64,000 bases of DNA from Lasiosphaeria ovina (lineage: Eukaryota > Ascomycota > Sordariomycetes > Sordariales > Lasiosphaeriaceae). Numbering within the stretch: the stretch's first letter is position 1; each line of letters starts with the position of its first letter. The translations under genes and the position numbers were made by a program. The notes below the pieces were generated by a model that saw only the letters and a program-made list of their open reading frames with translations, was not told the DNA's origin and made no database searches. This document shows, piece by piece, positions 1 to 10,090 of this stretch. The stretch covers positions 2,676,001-2,740,000 of the forward strand of contig JAULSN010000004.1 in assembly GCA_033439765.1 (NCBI GenBank), given 5' to 3'.

Positions 1-459
1 TGTCGTCGTCGGCCATCGTGGACCTTGGGGGCTTGATTTAATGTGTGTAATGTCGCGGTACTCAGCTTCTGGCCAGACCAAATTTTGTGGCTTATTGGCG
101 AATTTTCTATATCGGTGGTGCTTCGAAATAGCTTCGGTGTTGAGCTTGGTGTCGTTGGCTGCCAGGCACGCATTACTTGGTATAAGACATGTGTTACCGT
201 CGAGCTTGCCGTTTCCTTGTCCAATTAGAGCCTAGCGCTCGGGCCCTGGCAGCGTTCCTTGGGCCCTGACCCTGGCGCCCCACTGCTTCACAACGTAACT
301 GCTGAAACGGGGTGTCCATTATTCACGATGGTAGAACGTAGCCCACCTAGTTCGTACCTTCCTTTTATGCTACCCACACGCCTGAATACGTCGGTCTGTT
401 CATCAACTGGGAAGCTGCCATTGGCCCTATTTCATAATAGCATTACCCTACGGACAGGT
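1..459. other. Intergenic, left edge of window
   Basis: No gene is supported here. The short open frames overlap each other, lack splice support and show no family resemblance. The stretch contains the 3' flank of the minus-strand gene that ends at 460. Confidence 0.5.
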
Positions 460-1563
460 TCAAAACCCCGCCCCGTCTGGATGATAATAAGCGCCCATGG
501 GATGGTTCAGCTCAAACCAAGATTCCTTGGGCGAGAACTCCCTCGCCTTCCGTTCGGCCCGCTCCTTCTCTTTATCCCGCCAGACGCCGGCGAACTCATA
601 TACTTTCGGAGCAGTGGGCAGCCGCGGGAAAGCTGGATTGGAGGTGTACCGGGAGACGCGAACCTTCAGGTAATCGTTGCTCACGAATGTAACTGACAGC
701 TCAAACCTGCTGCGGGAACCGTCCAGCTCCATCTTGAGAGCTTCTTCGGTGCTCGCGCGATGCGGAAGGCGGCATGGCCCAAAGCGGTACTTGTATTTAT
801 CCACCATCAAGGTTCCATACAGCTCGCCAGCCTCGTCTTCTTCGTCCCGGAACACTTCGCGGAATTTAACCCATTTTTTTGTGAGGCGATGGCGGTTGTA
901 GTTGCGGTTGACGTAGTCGGCGCAGAATAGCGTGAACTTCCGGCCCTCAAGTGATTCAATGCGAGGAATGGCCTTGTCTTCCTTCTCGGCCTCGGCGAGA
1001 GATTCGTATGCGGCACGAACCTCCTCTTCCTTAGTCCTCTCACCCCCTAGAATCTCGTCTTTCTTCTTGAGCTCCTCCACCATCTCCTTCTTCCTATACT
1101 CGCGCTCTTCTTTCAGTTCGTAATAGTAGCCAGCGTAGGATCCGGTATACGATGCCTCTGACCCGGAGTCGTCGTCATCGTCGGACTCGGACTCGGACTC
1201 GGAGCCGGGGCCGGGGCCGGACTCGGAGTCACAGTCCATATCATCGCAGTCCTCCGAGTCGCAGTCTTTCACCTTTTTCTTCTTCTGTTCCTCCTCCCTT
1301 CCCCTGTCGTCGACATCTTCCGAGTCGCAGTCTGCTATTTTCCTCTTCTTCGTCTGCTCCTCCTTGTTTCCCCTCTCGTCATCATCCATGCCGGTGTCTT
1401 CTTCCAGATCTGAAATATCCTCATCAAAGTCGGATGAATAATCGCATCCAGATGTTCTCCGTTTGAGAGCTACTCGATGGAACCATGCTGGCAGCTGGTG
1501 GCGGCGGCTTTTGGGTTGGGTCGGCGCGCGGGGCTTTCCAACTTGCGCGTGCGACGCCTGCAT
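460..1563 (-). CDS. Hypothetical acidic protein with charged low-complexity N-terminal half
   Basis: This is a single-exon open frame of 367 residues that I do not recognise. Residues 1-40 are basic. Residues about 40-140 are dominated by Asp, Glu, Ser and Lys, with repeated DCDSED units and an SESESES run ending in a DDDDD block. Next comes a highly charged stretch that is probably helical or coiled-coil (about 150-205). The C-terminal 160 residues are of normal complexity, with an aromatic-rich core (for example KFTLFCADYVNRNYNRHR) suggesting a folded domain. There is no signal peptide or membrane segment. The acidic tracts would fit a nuclear or chromatin-associated protein, but that is inference only. 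Start 1563 is the first ATG of the frame; the protein may be shorter if the basic N-terminus is read from an intron. Confidence 0.6.
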   Translation of the reverse strand: MQASHAQVGKPRAPTQPKSRRHQLPAWFHRVALKRRTSGCDYSSDFDEDISDLEEDTGMDDDERGNKEEQTKKRKIADCDSEDVDDRGREEEQKKKKVKDCDSEDCDDMDCDSESGPGPGSESESESDDDDDSGSEASYTGSYAGYYYELKEEREYRKKEMVEELKKKDEILGGERTKEEEVRAAYESLAEAEKEDKAIPRIESLEGRKFTLFCADYVNRNYNRHRLTKKWVKFREVFRDEEDEAGELYGTLMVDKYKYRFGPCRLPHRASTEEALKMELDGSRSRFELSVTFVSNDYLKVRVSRYTSNPAFPRLPTAPKVYEFAGVWRDKEKERAERKAREFSPKESWFELNHPMGAYYHPDGAGF

Positions 1564-3069
1564 GGTCGCCGTGGTGGCTGATCACAGCTGGATTCCAGGT
1601 CTGTCGCTGATTTGTTATGTTTATTGCATGTGAGCTTGCGCGAGCTGTCGCAACTGCTCAGGAAGGCAGGCATACGCACAGGGTCCAGGCCTGGTTTATT
1701 TGTTAGCGCTGGGCGGGGTGGGGAACCTTTTGCAGTTCAATCCTTGGATGTTTGCAGGCGTGGTACGTATTGTATGTATGTACTGTACATACCCAAAGTA
1801 TTTGGGAAGAATAAAAACTATAGAGAATGAACCGGCCAAGAAATGCCTTTGCCAGGGATTTCTAGGAAGAGATATACCTCTAAAATTCTATAATGGGGAT
1901 TCCAATAGCTGTTCCAAGTACCTCCCTCGGCGAAAACCCTTTAGGGCGAGCCGTACGGTCCTGAGGCCTTTCAGACCTCGGAAAGTTCCCCGCCAACAAC
2001 CTAGAAAGCATCCAGGTATTAGACTGTAATCCATTACCGTTCCAACTTTTTCCATCTTTTTGAGCCAAATCAAGATCTCGAGGAATCAAAAGACGTCTTA
2101 AATATTGACAAGGCGTATAATACCACCTTTCATATTCCTCGCTCCAAGATTCTTTCTGGCCGCAAAACAGTGCAGTTCTTAACTGTAGAATTCGAGCCCC
2201 TATCGCCGGAGCCAAGCTACCTAACGGAACCATGAAGCGGGACTGGGGTGTGCTGCAGTGCTTCAGCTCTACCCCTGTCGGTAGCTTTTTATAGGGGTTG
2301 CTCAGCTGCGAACTACGGCGCAATGACGACACCCGTCTCCTTCGTCAGATATACATGCCAACGGAAACGCAGTGTAGCTTCGCCGGCAATCGACGTCTAC
2401 TTCGACCTCATGATTACCAGTGAGGTGGTATCTCAATGGCCGCCACAATCTACAACAACACACCTACTGAGCTCGAGCAGCTAGTTAGTTCTAGTAGCTG
2501 GCTGCCATTGGTGAGCAGATGGCAAGTGCCATTGCCTCCCGACCGGGTTGAATGTGACATATCGGGCACACAGAGCTGAGTCTCACATGGATGGGCAAAA
2601 AAGGCCGTTCGGGGCTCTCGACGGCCTCCCGTGACGATCCGCCTCTCCTTTGTCTCTGGGAGCGCACCACCTCTGCTAGCTACATAGACACACAGAACCA
2701 ACCGACTTCCACCTCGATCAGTCCATCCCTTGTTCCCCAGTCCGCATCTTGGGCATCCAGCTTTCAAATTCTCGACTCTGAACCCAACACTGAGCCATCC
2801 CAATCACACACCCACTTACTTGCCTGCTCAGCAAGTCAGTTGCCTTGCACATACCACAGTTTTTATATTCATTTTCACCGTTTCTCTTCTTTCAGATATC
2901 CCCCAGATCCAAACAGTCTCACCCACATAGTCCGACGTTTTGTGTATACCATTCTCTCGTGCCAGCCTCACCCACGCATCCCGACTTTCTGTGTACACCA
3001 TTATCCCGTGCCAGTCTGTAAACAGAACACAACCACACAAGTACACACAACCCGCCAGCTGCCAAACAA
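1564..3069. other. Intergenic, no gene seen
   Basis: Between 1790 and 2250 base composition falls towards AT. A 150-codon minus-strand frame there (1880-2332) has no recognisable domain and unnatural composition. The segment 2600-3060 is pyrimidine-rich and CA-rich, as expected for the promoter and 5' leader of the plus-strand gene starting at 3070. Confidence 0.45.
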
Positions 3070-3798
3070 ATGGCCTCACTCCCAGGCGACCACCCCGCGC
3101 TCTCACTCCACCTCTGTGATGACACGCTCACGCCCATCATCTCCTCCGCCGCCTTCCACAGCAGCACCGCCAGCACCACCATAACCCCGGACCTAGACAC
3201 GGCCAGCATCACCAGCCAGACCCCGCCCTCCGGGCACACGCAACCCCCCAACAACAGCAGCAGCAGCAGCAGCAGCCATGTGCTCGCCCGGCAGAGAGCA
3301 GTGGCACTGAGCAAGCTGGCAGCGACGGCGCTAGCAGCGCAACGGACGGTCTCGCGGCTGGGCCTGGGCGCGGCGGTGCGGATCGTGATCGAGACGGCCG
3401 ACGCGAGCGGCAGGAGCGGGGCAGTGGTGGTGAACTCGTTCATAGAAAGCGCGATACCGTCATCATCACCATCCACGATACCGTCTCCGCCGGGGCCAGC
3501 AGCACCGCTCTTGTCAGCACCATCATCATCAAGGCCAACCCCAGTTTTAGAACGGATCACCCCGCCTAGGCGCGGAGGAAGGAGGTCGGACTTGCTAGCA
3601 GCCCACGAAAGTGAAATCTCCAACGACAACCAAACGAAACCACCAATGTTGGTTGCCGTCGTAGTTGCCCCGGACGCCGAACATACCGCCGAGGCCCAAC
3701 AAGCAGCCTCGAAACTTGAACTCATCGGGCGACATCTACAGCTTGCCTGGATTGAGGAGCAGCAAAAGACCTCTGGAAACGACGACTCCCTGGACTGA
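3070..3798 (+). CDS. Small conserved-looking protein, possibly Roadblock/LC7-like
   Basis: This single-exon frame encodes 242 residues. The N-terminal 70 residues are Ser/Thr/Pro-rich and contain a Ser homopolymer (about residues 67-73). Two blocks look folded: a helix-strand unit around residues 75-130 (ALSKLAATALAAQ, then AVRIVIETAD and GAVVVNSF) and a strand-helix unit around 192-232 (PPMLVAVVVAP followed by a helix ending in LQLAWIEEQQ). They are separated by a disordered Ser/Pro linker. The pattern of a helix, paired strands, a PPML-VAP strand and a final helix recalls small Roadblock/LC7-type ascomycete proteins such as those of EGO/Ragulator scaffolds, but I cannot confirm this. The leader is CA-rich and the ATG has A at -3 (caaATGG), a good start context. 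Confidence 0.55.
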   Translation: MASLPGDHPALSLHLCDDTLTPIISSAAFHSSTASTTITPDLDTASITSQTPPSGHTQPPNNSSSSSSSHVLARQRAVALSKLAATALAAQRTVSRLGLGAAVRIVIETADASGRSGAVVVNSFIESAIPSSSPSTIPSPPGPAAPLLSAPSSSRPTPVLERITPPRRGGRRSDLLAAHESEISNDNQTKPPMLVAVVVAPDAEHTAEAQQAASKLELIGRHLQLAWIEEQQKTSGNDDSLD

Positions 3799-4098
3799 GA
3801 TACCTGTTCGCCATGCCAAAGCCCGTCACAGGACCTTAAAAGCAGATCACCAACGACATGGAAAGGAGTAGCACTCGCACAAATCGTCTATTTTTGGCTC
3901 AAAATTCACGGCTGTCATAATACCAGTAATCTGTCAACACCTGGTCATGTATCCTTCGGGTGGTCATCATCGCCCCAGACCTGGCCTTCCACACTGCCTG
4001 GGACGGCTACGCCATCCCATTGCTTTAAGTGCTCAAGAGTCCGAACGAGCCCTCTAGATAAGAAAGACGCGTCTTGCGTCGCCAAAAAGCTTGCAACT

Positions 4099-6602
4099 TT
4101 AGATGATCTGCTCGAAAGCGCGGTGGATGGGCGACCAGATGTTGAGCACATCCTTCCAGAAGTTCACAGTCTTGACGGCCCGCTTGGCAATGCCCTCGGG
4201 GGTGAACTCGAACTTCTAAAGAGAGCAGGCAGGTTAGCAGGGAAATAGCGCGCGCATGTTAGACTCGAAGCAATGACTTGCCTTGTACACATCCTTGTAG
4301 GCACCCGAGGCACCGAAGCGGTTCAGGCCAAACTGCTCGTGGGTATACCTCTCCCAGCCCATTGTGCTCATGACCTCAACCGACAGGGACGGGATTCCGT
4401 CGGGCAGAACGCTCAAGCGGTAATCCTTGGGTTGCGCGTCAAACACCTCGAAGCAAGGAATGGAGACGACACGGGCCTTGAGGTTGTGCTTCTCGGCCAG
4501 CTCCTTGACAGCATCAACGCAGATGCCGACTTCCGAGCCCGTCGAAACCAGGGTGATGTCAGCGCCCTCCTGCTCCTGGAGCACGTAACCGCCCTTGATG
4601 CCCTTCTCAATGACAGAGCCCGTCAGCTGCGGGAGGTTCTGGCGAGACAGGGCGATAATGCTAGGCGTGTGCTTGGACGTCAGGGCGACGTAGTAGGCAG
4701 CGCTCGTCTCGTTTCCATCGGCCGGGCGCCAGACCATGCAGTTGGGCAGGGCACGGAAGTGGGCCAGCGTCTCGATCGGCTGGTGGGTAGGGCCGTCCTC
4801 ACCGAGACCAATCGAATCGTGGGTGGCAACCCAGATGACGCGGACCTGCGAGAGCGCAGAAAGACGGACGGCGCCAGCAGCGTACGAGACGAAGTTGAGG
4901 AAGGTACCGCCGAATGGGATGATGGTGCCATACGCGGCCAAGCCGTTCATGATGGCGCCCATACCGTGCTCGCGGACACCGTACCGGATATACCTGCCGC
5001 TGTAATCACCGAGACCGGTGGACGGGGGCTGGAAATCAACGGCACCCTTCCACCGGGTCAAGTTGGAGCCTGTCAGATCAGCAGAGCCACCAACGAGCTC
5101 GGGAAGGACCTCGTAGATCTTGTTGATGATATTCTCGGACAGCTTCCTGGACGCGACGGCGGGGTCGGCCGGGGTGTGGAGGGGAAGAACCTTCTCCCAG
5201 CCCTCGGGGAGATCTCCCTTCTGGCGGCGGATGAGATCATCGTGCTCAGCCTTGAACTGCTCTCCGTACTTGGCGAAAAGCTTGTTCCACTCCTCCTCCT
5301 TGGCAGCACCTTCGGCAGAGGCCTTGTGGCACAGGTCGTAGACCTCCTGGGGGACAACGAAGCTCTGCTCGGGGTTGAATCCAAACTTGGCCTTCAACTG
5401 CTTGACATCATCGATCTTGAGGGGAGCGCCGTGGACGTCATGAGTGCCCTGCTTGGTGGACCCAAACCCAATGGTGGTCTTGAGCTGGATGAGCGATGGC
5501 TTATCCTTGACCTCCTGGCACGCCTTAATGGCGGCCGCAATGCTGTCGAGGTCGCTGTCGCCGTTTCCGACAGTAGCCACGTGCCAGCCATAGGCCTCGT
5601 ACCGCTTGACCACGTCCTCGGTGAAAGAGACGTTGGTGTTGCCGTCAATGGTGATATGGTTATCGTCCCACACAGCGATCAGGTTACCCAGCTGGAGATG
5701 GCCGGCCAGAGAGGATGCCTCGGACGAGATACCCTCCTGCAAGCAGCCGTCACCGAGGAAGGCGTATGTGTAGTTGTCAACAATATCGAATCCGGGCTTG
5801 TTGAAGGCGGCGGCAGTGTGTGCCTGGGCAATGGCGAGACCAACGGCATTGCTGATACCCTGGCCGAGAGGGCCAGTGGTAACCTCAATACCGGGGGTGT
5901 CGTGGGCTTCGGGGTGGCCGGGTGTGATGCTGTCGACATGCTATTCCCGCCATGGCATATTAGGCCCTGTAATATGAGGGGTGTCGGGATAAGGTTTGAA
6001 CTTACGCGGAACGCCTTGAGGTCGTCGATTGAGAGGGCATATCCGTAGAGGTGGAGCAGGGCATACTGGAGCATGCATCCGTGACCGTTGCTGGAGCGGG
6101 ATTTTGTCAATAAGGTGGGAAGCCAGCCATGGCAGGCAAGACGGCGACCACTTACGAGAGGACGAAACGATCCCGGTTGAGCCACTTGGGATTCTTGGGG
6201 TTGAACTTCATGAACTTGTTGAAGAGAACGTGGGCAACCGGTGCCATGCCCCTGTATTATGTCAGCAACGGCTCCGGCTCCGGCGAATACAAAAGTGGGC
6301 GTCGCTCGTGCAGTGCCTGTATTACTTACATGGGCGCACCGGGATGGCCCGAGTTGGCATTGAAGGTAGCATCAACCTAGAGGCAGAAACTTGTAAGCAA
6401 TTGCGCAGTTTGAAGTGCTGTTGGCCAAGTGTTGAGTCTCTCGCTCTGGAGGGAGCTGCCCCGGCATCATGGAGGGGCAAAAAGACGCGGCGATAGCGGG
6501 GGCGGGGAACTTTCTGTCGGGCAGGGCTAGTTGGGAGGCAGTACATACCGCCAGAACACGGATCGTGTTGATCGCAAGCGTGTCTACGTCGGAGAAACCC
6601 AT
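4099..6602 (-). CDS. TKL1: Transketolase
   Basis: Transketolase moves two-carbon units between ketose and aldose phosphates in the non-oxidative pentose phosphate pathway, using thiamine diphosphate and a divalent metal in the cytosol. Six exons (6602-6549, 6376-6330, 6251-6156, 6090-6006, 5940-4282, 4215-4099) join in frame to 685 residues, the normal family length. Visible features: the N-terminal [11 protein letters not shown] block, the TPP-binding GDG at 157-159 with the partner Asn188 in [10 protein letters not shown], the mid-domain VHGAPL segment, the pyrimidine-domain [13 protein letters not shown] and [14 protein letters not shown] motifs, and the C-terminal [12 protein letters not shown]. 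Start 6602 gives the family N-terminus [18 protein letters not shown]. The last intron (4281-4216) has a GC donor (GCAAGT) instead of GT; reading through it gives a false C-terminus, while splicing restores the conserved [13 protein letters not shown] tail. The gene is usually constitutive. Confidence 0.95.
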
Positions 6603-8315
6603 GATTGCGAGACTGTGTGATGGACGAGTAAGCGGGATGTTCGGCGTTCAGGTCGGGAGGGAGGTAATTGCGGGTGTGTGAAGGAAGAGTCGAAAGAATG
6701 AGCGAGGTGGGGTGATATGTTTTATGTGATTGTATGTATCGGGAAGGGGCGTTGGGGCGTCCCCAAGATTCCTGAACCACTTTTTGGTTCACCAAGTGGG
6801 GGGTAGCGAGCGGGGCCGCAGGGTAGCTGGCATGGGCCTTCTGGTTCGCCCGGGTGAATAGAGGCTGCCTGACCTCCCTCAGGTGCTGTATGTGCCTCTT
6901 GACCTATTGACTCGAGGAGAGCTCAGGCGCTCTTCGTCAAAGCCGTCTGATACATATATTCTTGTTTTCTTACATCCTGGCTCATCCCAGTCCTGCGTGC
7001 TTCTCGCGTCAAGTATCTCGCCCGGTCCCTGTCCCCGGGAAACAAGTTACGGCACCGAATGGCGACTTTCGCCAACAACAAAGTCATTCGTTTCCTTCTC
7101 CCAGCTGTCTGTGCCTGCGCCACCGCCCAACCAACAGATAGTCACAGCAGGAATAGGAGCGTAGATGGGTGAAACGCGCGGTATGCGGCGCGATGCTGAG
7201 TCGGAAGTCGGAAACAAGCCTGCGTGCGCTCTCGTCGCCGATCTGGGGGGCGATCAGGCAACCGCCCGGCAAGGTCAACTCGCCGGTTTAGCGGCTTTGG
7301 CTCACTCAGCACCCCCTTGTCCGCGGCGCCGACATTGACTGCCAACGATGGTGGAGATGTACTCCGTGGAATGCGGCTTTTCCTATAAGTTTTGTATACG
7401 TGCGGCAACAACAATCGGTAAGTACAGGCCAGTGCCACTCTAAGCCATATTCACCTTACTTCCTACGGCTTGTCTCAAGCCTCCCAAGCCTGAGAGGAGC
7501 ATCCACTCTTTTTGCCTCAACATAAAAACACCGCATCCACCACGCCCCGGCAATATCCTTCTGGTATGTGAAACCCGTGACATCTAGCCGTGAAATCTTA
7601 TTAGTCTGGGCATTCCATACAATGCAGTACAGTACTAGTCGACCGCAACGTAAATGCGGTGGGTGACAGCACATGAAGCTTACCTTGAACGTCGAAAGCC
7701 GCAGGCCAATGCTGCAACAGCCCATATGCCTGCAACGGCTTTTGTGATTGGCTAATCCTCATTGCCCTCTGTGTGCCCCTCTATCTTGACTCGGCAAGCC
7801 GGGATGGGTTTGCAGCTTGGCAGAGACATTATTCAGACCCTCGCTGCGCTGCGGTCGAGCACCAGTGAGAATGCAAGGGTCAGACGAAATGTAACTTACA
7901 ATCGACCATGGCAAGATAAGAAGGATGATGCAACAGTCGAAATATTCCTCGACTTTCCGACAGTGTTTACCTCGGTAGTAAAGGATTCTACTGATATCCT
8001 ATCCAAGTCCTTCGTACGGAGCTCTCGCAAGCATTTTGAGTGGTACGGGATACGTGGGGTGATGTATAGTGAGGAGCTTCAACCCTACAGGGTTAGGGTT
8101 AGCTGTATGGATCAAAATCCGCAAACCACAATTTCCCCCAAACCTTCAGGTCGATATGGTTTTAATAGAATTCAGCCTAAAGTCGCGAATTACCGGATGA
8201 GGCTCATCAGGGTCCTCTCAACCTCTCAACCACGCCAACCGACCGCCCCCACGATGCCACGGGCCGCACGGCAGTAAGAAATTGGCATTTGCAATAATAC
8301 CTAGGTACCGCCAAG
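6603..8315. other. Intergenic between transketolase and BMT6
   Basis: This holds the transketolase promoter (right of 6602) and the promoter of the rRNA methyltransferase. No gene is supported. A 171-codon plus-strand frame at 7762-8277 has unnatural composition and no domain. A telomere-repeat-like box lies at 8081-8102. Confidence 0.5.
8081..8102. promoter_or_regulatory. Telomere-repeat-like box upstream of BMT6
   Basis: The sequence reads AACCCT, two spacer bases, then AGGGTTAGGGTTAG. It therefore holds almost two and a half TTAGGG units plus one unit in the opposite orientation, about 215 bases before the BMT6 start codon. In yeasts, similar AACCCTAA/TTAGGGTT elements bind Tbf1-type factors at ribosomal-protein and snoRNA promoters. 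A role here is inference. Confidence 0.4.
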
Positions 8316-8974
8316 ATGGTGTCCAACACCAAGGGGACGCCGTCGATGAAACGCATCAACAACAAGCTCAAGACCAAGAACAAGAACAAGATCATCAGGA
8401 ACAGGAACCTGAAGAGCACGTCGCAGGCCGACGCCGCCGCCCTGCAGCGGCGGCAACAGCAGCACGTCCTCGACGTCTTCCGGGCCGCCTTTGGCGACGT
8501 GCTGTCGTCGTCCGCCTTCGCGGCCAGCGTGCAGGCCGTGAAGCAGGCCCTATTCGCCCGCGACTTCGCCGCCGCCTTTGGCATCGGCAGCCACGACAGG
8601 GAGGCTAGCAACCGCCTGCTCGCCGTCTACGCCGCGCGCTGGAGCCCTACCCGCGCCCTGTGCTATGCTGCCGTGCTGCGCGGCATCTACGACCAGGGCC
8701 ACCTCGACCCGCTGCTGCGCACCCCGTCTTCTTCCACTGCTGCTGCAAGGAGGAAGCAGCAGCATGATGTAAAGGCTAACGAACTGCCCGAGGGCGAGCA
8801 GCAGCGGGAGCAGCAACCAGACCCCGCCTCGGCCGTCCCCATCAGACAGCCCGTAGAAAAGCGGCAGCTGAGGGTTCTCGGCATCGGCGGCGGCGCGGCC
8901 GAGATGGTCGCCTTTGGGTCGTTTCTCAACCAGGTATCGTCTTTCTCATCTGACGACAACGACGCCAGCGAGGG

Positions 8975-9008
<34 letters not shown>

Positions 9009-9743
9009 TACAGTTCCGGGCTCGCGGGGGACATCACGCTGGTTGACGCCGCGGCATGGGGGGGCGTGGTGTCGACGCTGCAGACGGGCATCACGACACC
9101 AGAGCCTTCCACCCCCAAAGAACCGCCGATGGTCCCGCCGGCGTACCTCTCGTCGCGCTTCTCCCAGAACGACGTGCTCGCGCTCGGCCACGACGGCCTC
9201 GCGGCGCTGATGCCGCTACCACACTCTTCCTCCTCCTCCCCCCCTCCTGTGCTCGTAACCCTCCTCTTCACGCTCAACGAGCTCTTCACGTCTAGCGGCG
9301 TCGGCAAGACGACAGCGTTCCTGCTGGACCTGACGAGCGCCGTGCCCGTGGGCTCGCTGCTGCTGGTGGTGGACAGCCCGGGGAGCTATTCCGAGACGGC
9401 GATTGGGGGTAGTAGCAGCAACACCAACCCTAGCCCGTCCACAGCAGCAGCACCAGCAGCCCCTCCCGCGAAACGCCATTATCCGATGCAGTGGCTCCTG
9501 GACCGGATCCTGCTGGGGACGCAGAAGGAGTCCGTGGGCGGGCGGGCGTGGCGCAAGCTCGAGGCGCACGACTCGGTGTGGTTCCGGCTCGGCACGTCGT
9601 CGTCATCTTCATCGGGTGGCGGCGGCGGCGGAGGTGGTGGTCTGGACTACCCGATCCCGCTCGAGAACATGCGGTACCAGATGCATCTGTACCGGGCCGA
9701 GGATGCCAGCTCCACAGCTGCTGCTGCTTTGCCAAAAGACTAG
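8316..9743 (+). CDS. BMT6: 25S rRNA (uridine-N3) methyltransferase, BMT6 type
   Basis: This is probably the S-adenosylmethionine-dependent enzyme that N3-methylates a uridine in 25S rRNA (U2843 in yeast) in the nucleolus. The single exon encodes 475 residues. The first 35 residues are strongly basic (KRINNKLKTKNKNKIIRN), fitting a nucleolar targeting or RNA-binding tail. Residues 95-130 carry the family-like block RLLAVYAARWSPTRALCYAAV. SAM motif I is LRVLGIGGGAAEM near 185-197, followed later by a TLLFTLNELF segment and a C-terminal MQWLLDRIL...W.KLE block. Three low-complexity insertions interrupt the fold: an acidic (ED)n run encoded by GAGGAC repeats near 8975-9006, a Ser/Pro run, and a Ser/Gly run near 9598-9641. 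An alternative start is Met11 (8346). The homology is recognised from motifs, not alignment. Confidence 0.75.
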
Positions 9744-9763
9744 AGAACTAAAAAAACAAAACG

Positions 9764-9824
9764 AAAAGAAAAGAAAAGAAAAGAAAAGAAAGGAAAGGAA
9801 AAGAAAAGAAAAGAAAAGAAAAGG
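9764..9824 (+). repeat. AAAAG-type microsatellite in BMT6 3' flank
   Basis: About twelve imperfect AAAAG/AAAGG units begin roughly 20 bases after the BMT6 stop codon, probably within the 3' untranslated region. The neighbouring 9744-10090 gap otherwise holds only convergent 3' ends. Confidence 0.85.
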
Positions 9825-10090
9825 ACAAGACCAAGTAAGCAGACCTACCTACGTGCGTGTGTGAGTTAATTTATATGCATGTGTGTATGTTATGGCCGTG
9901 CGCTCGATAAATCTGCTCCAGGTAATTATCTTTAATTATTTTTCTTCATTCATATATAGACCACGGCCCTTCCCCTTATTGTACCCAGTCCGCTACCCCC
10001 TCCATCTAGCCCTGCCCAATGATCTTGTTTCTATTCCTGATCCAAAACTAAACCAAACGGATTTTCTGCAACCATAAAAAATAAACACAA

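Noticed and set aside
1880..2332. 150-codon minus-strand frame in AT-richer DNA
   Set aside because: No domain, a second overlapping frame is equally open, and no splice support. A transposon relic was considered but no transposase or RT motif is visible.
4273..6048. 591-codon plus-strand open frame
   Set aside because: It lies antisense to transketolase exons, and its length follows from codon bias of the real gene. It has no conserved domain and crosses transketolase introns.
7625..7680. 5S rRNA-like 3' half (GTACTAG...GGTGGGTGACAGC)
   Set aside because: The 5' half and the internal control region of 5S genes are absent and the pairing arms do not form.
7762..8277. 171-codon plus-strand frame before BMT6
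   Set aside because: No recognisable block, and it includes the telomere-like box. It is probably chance in promoter DNA.
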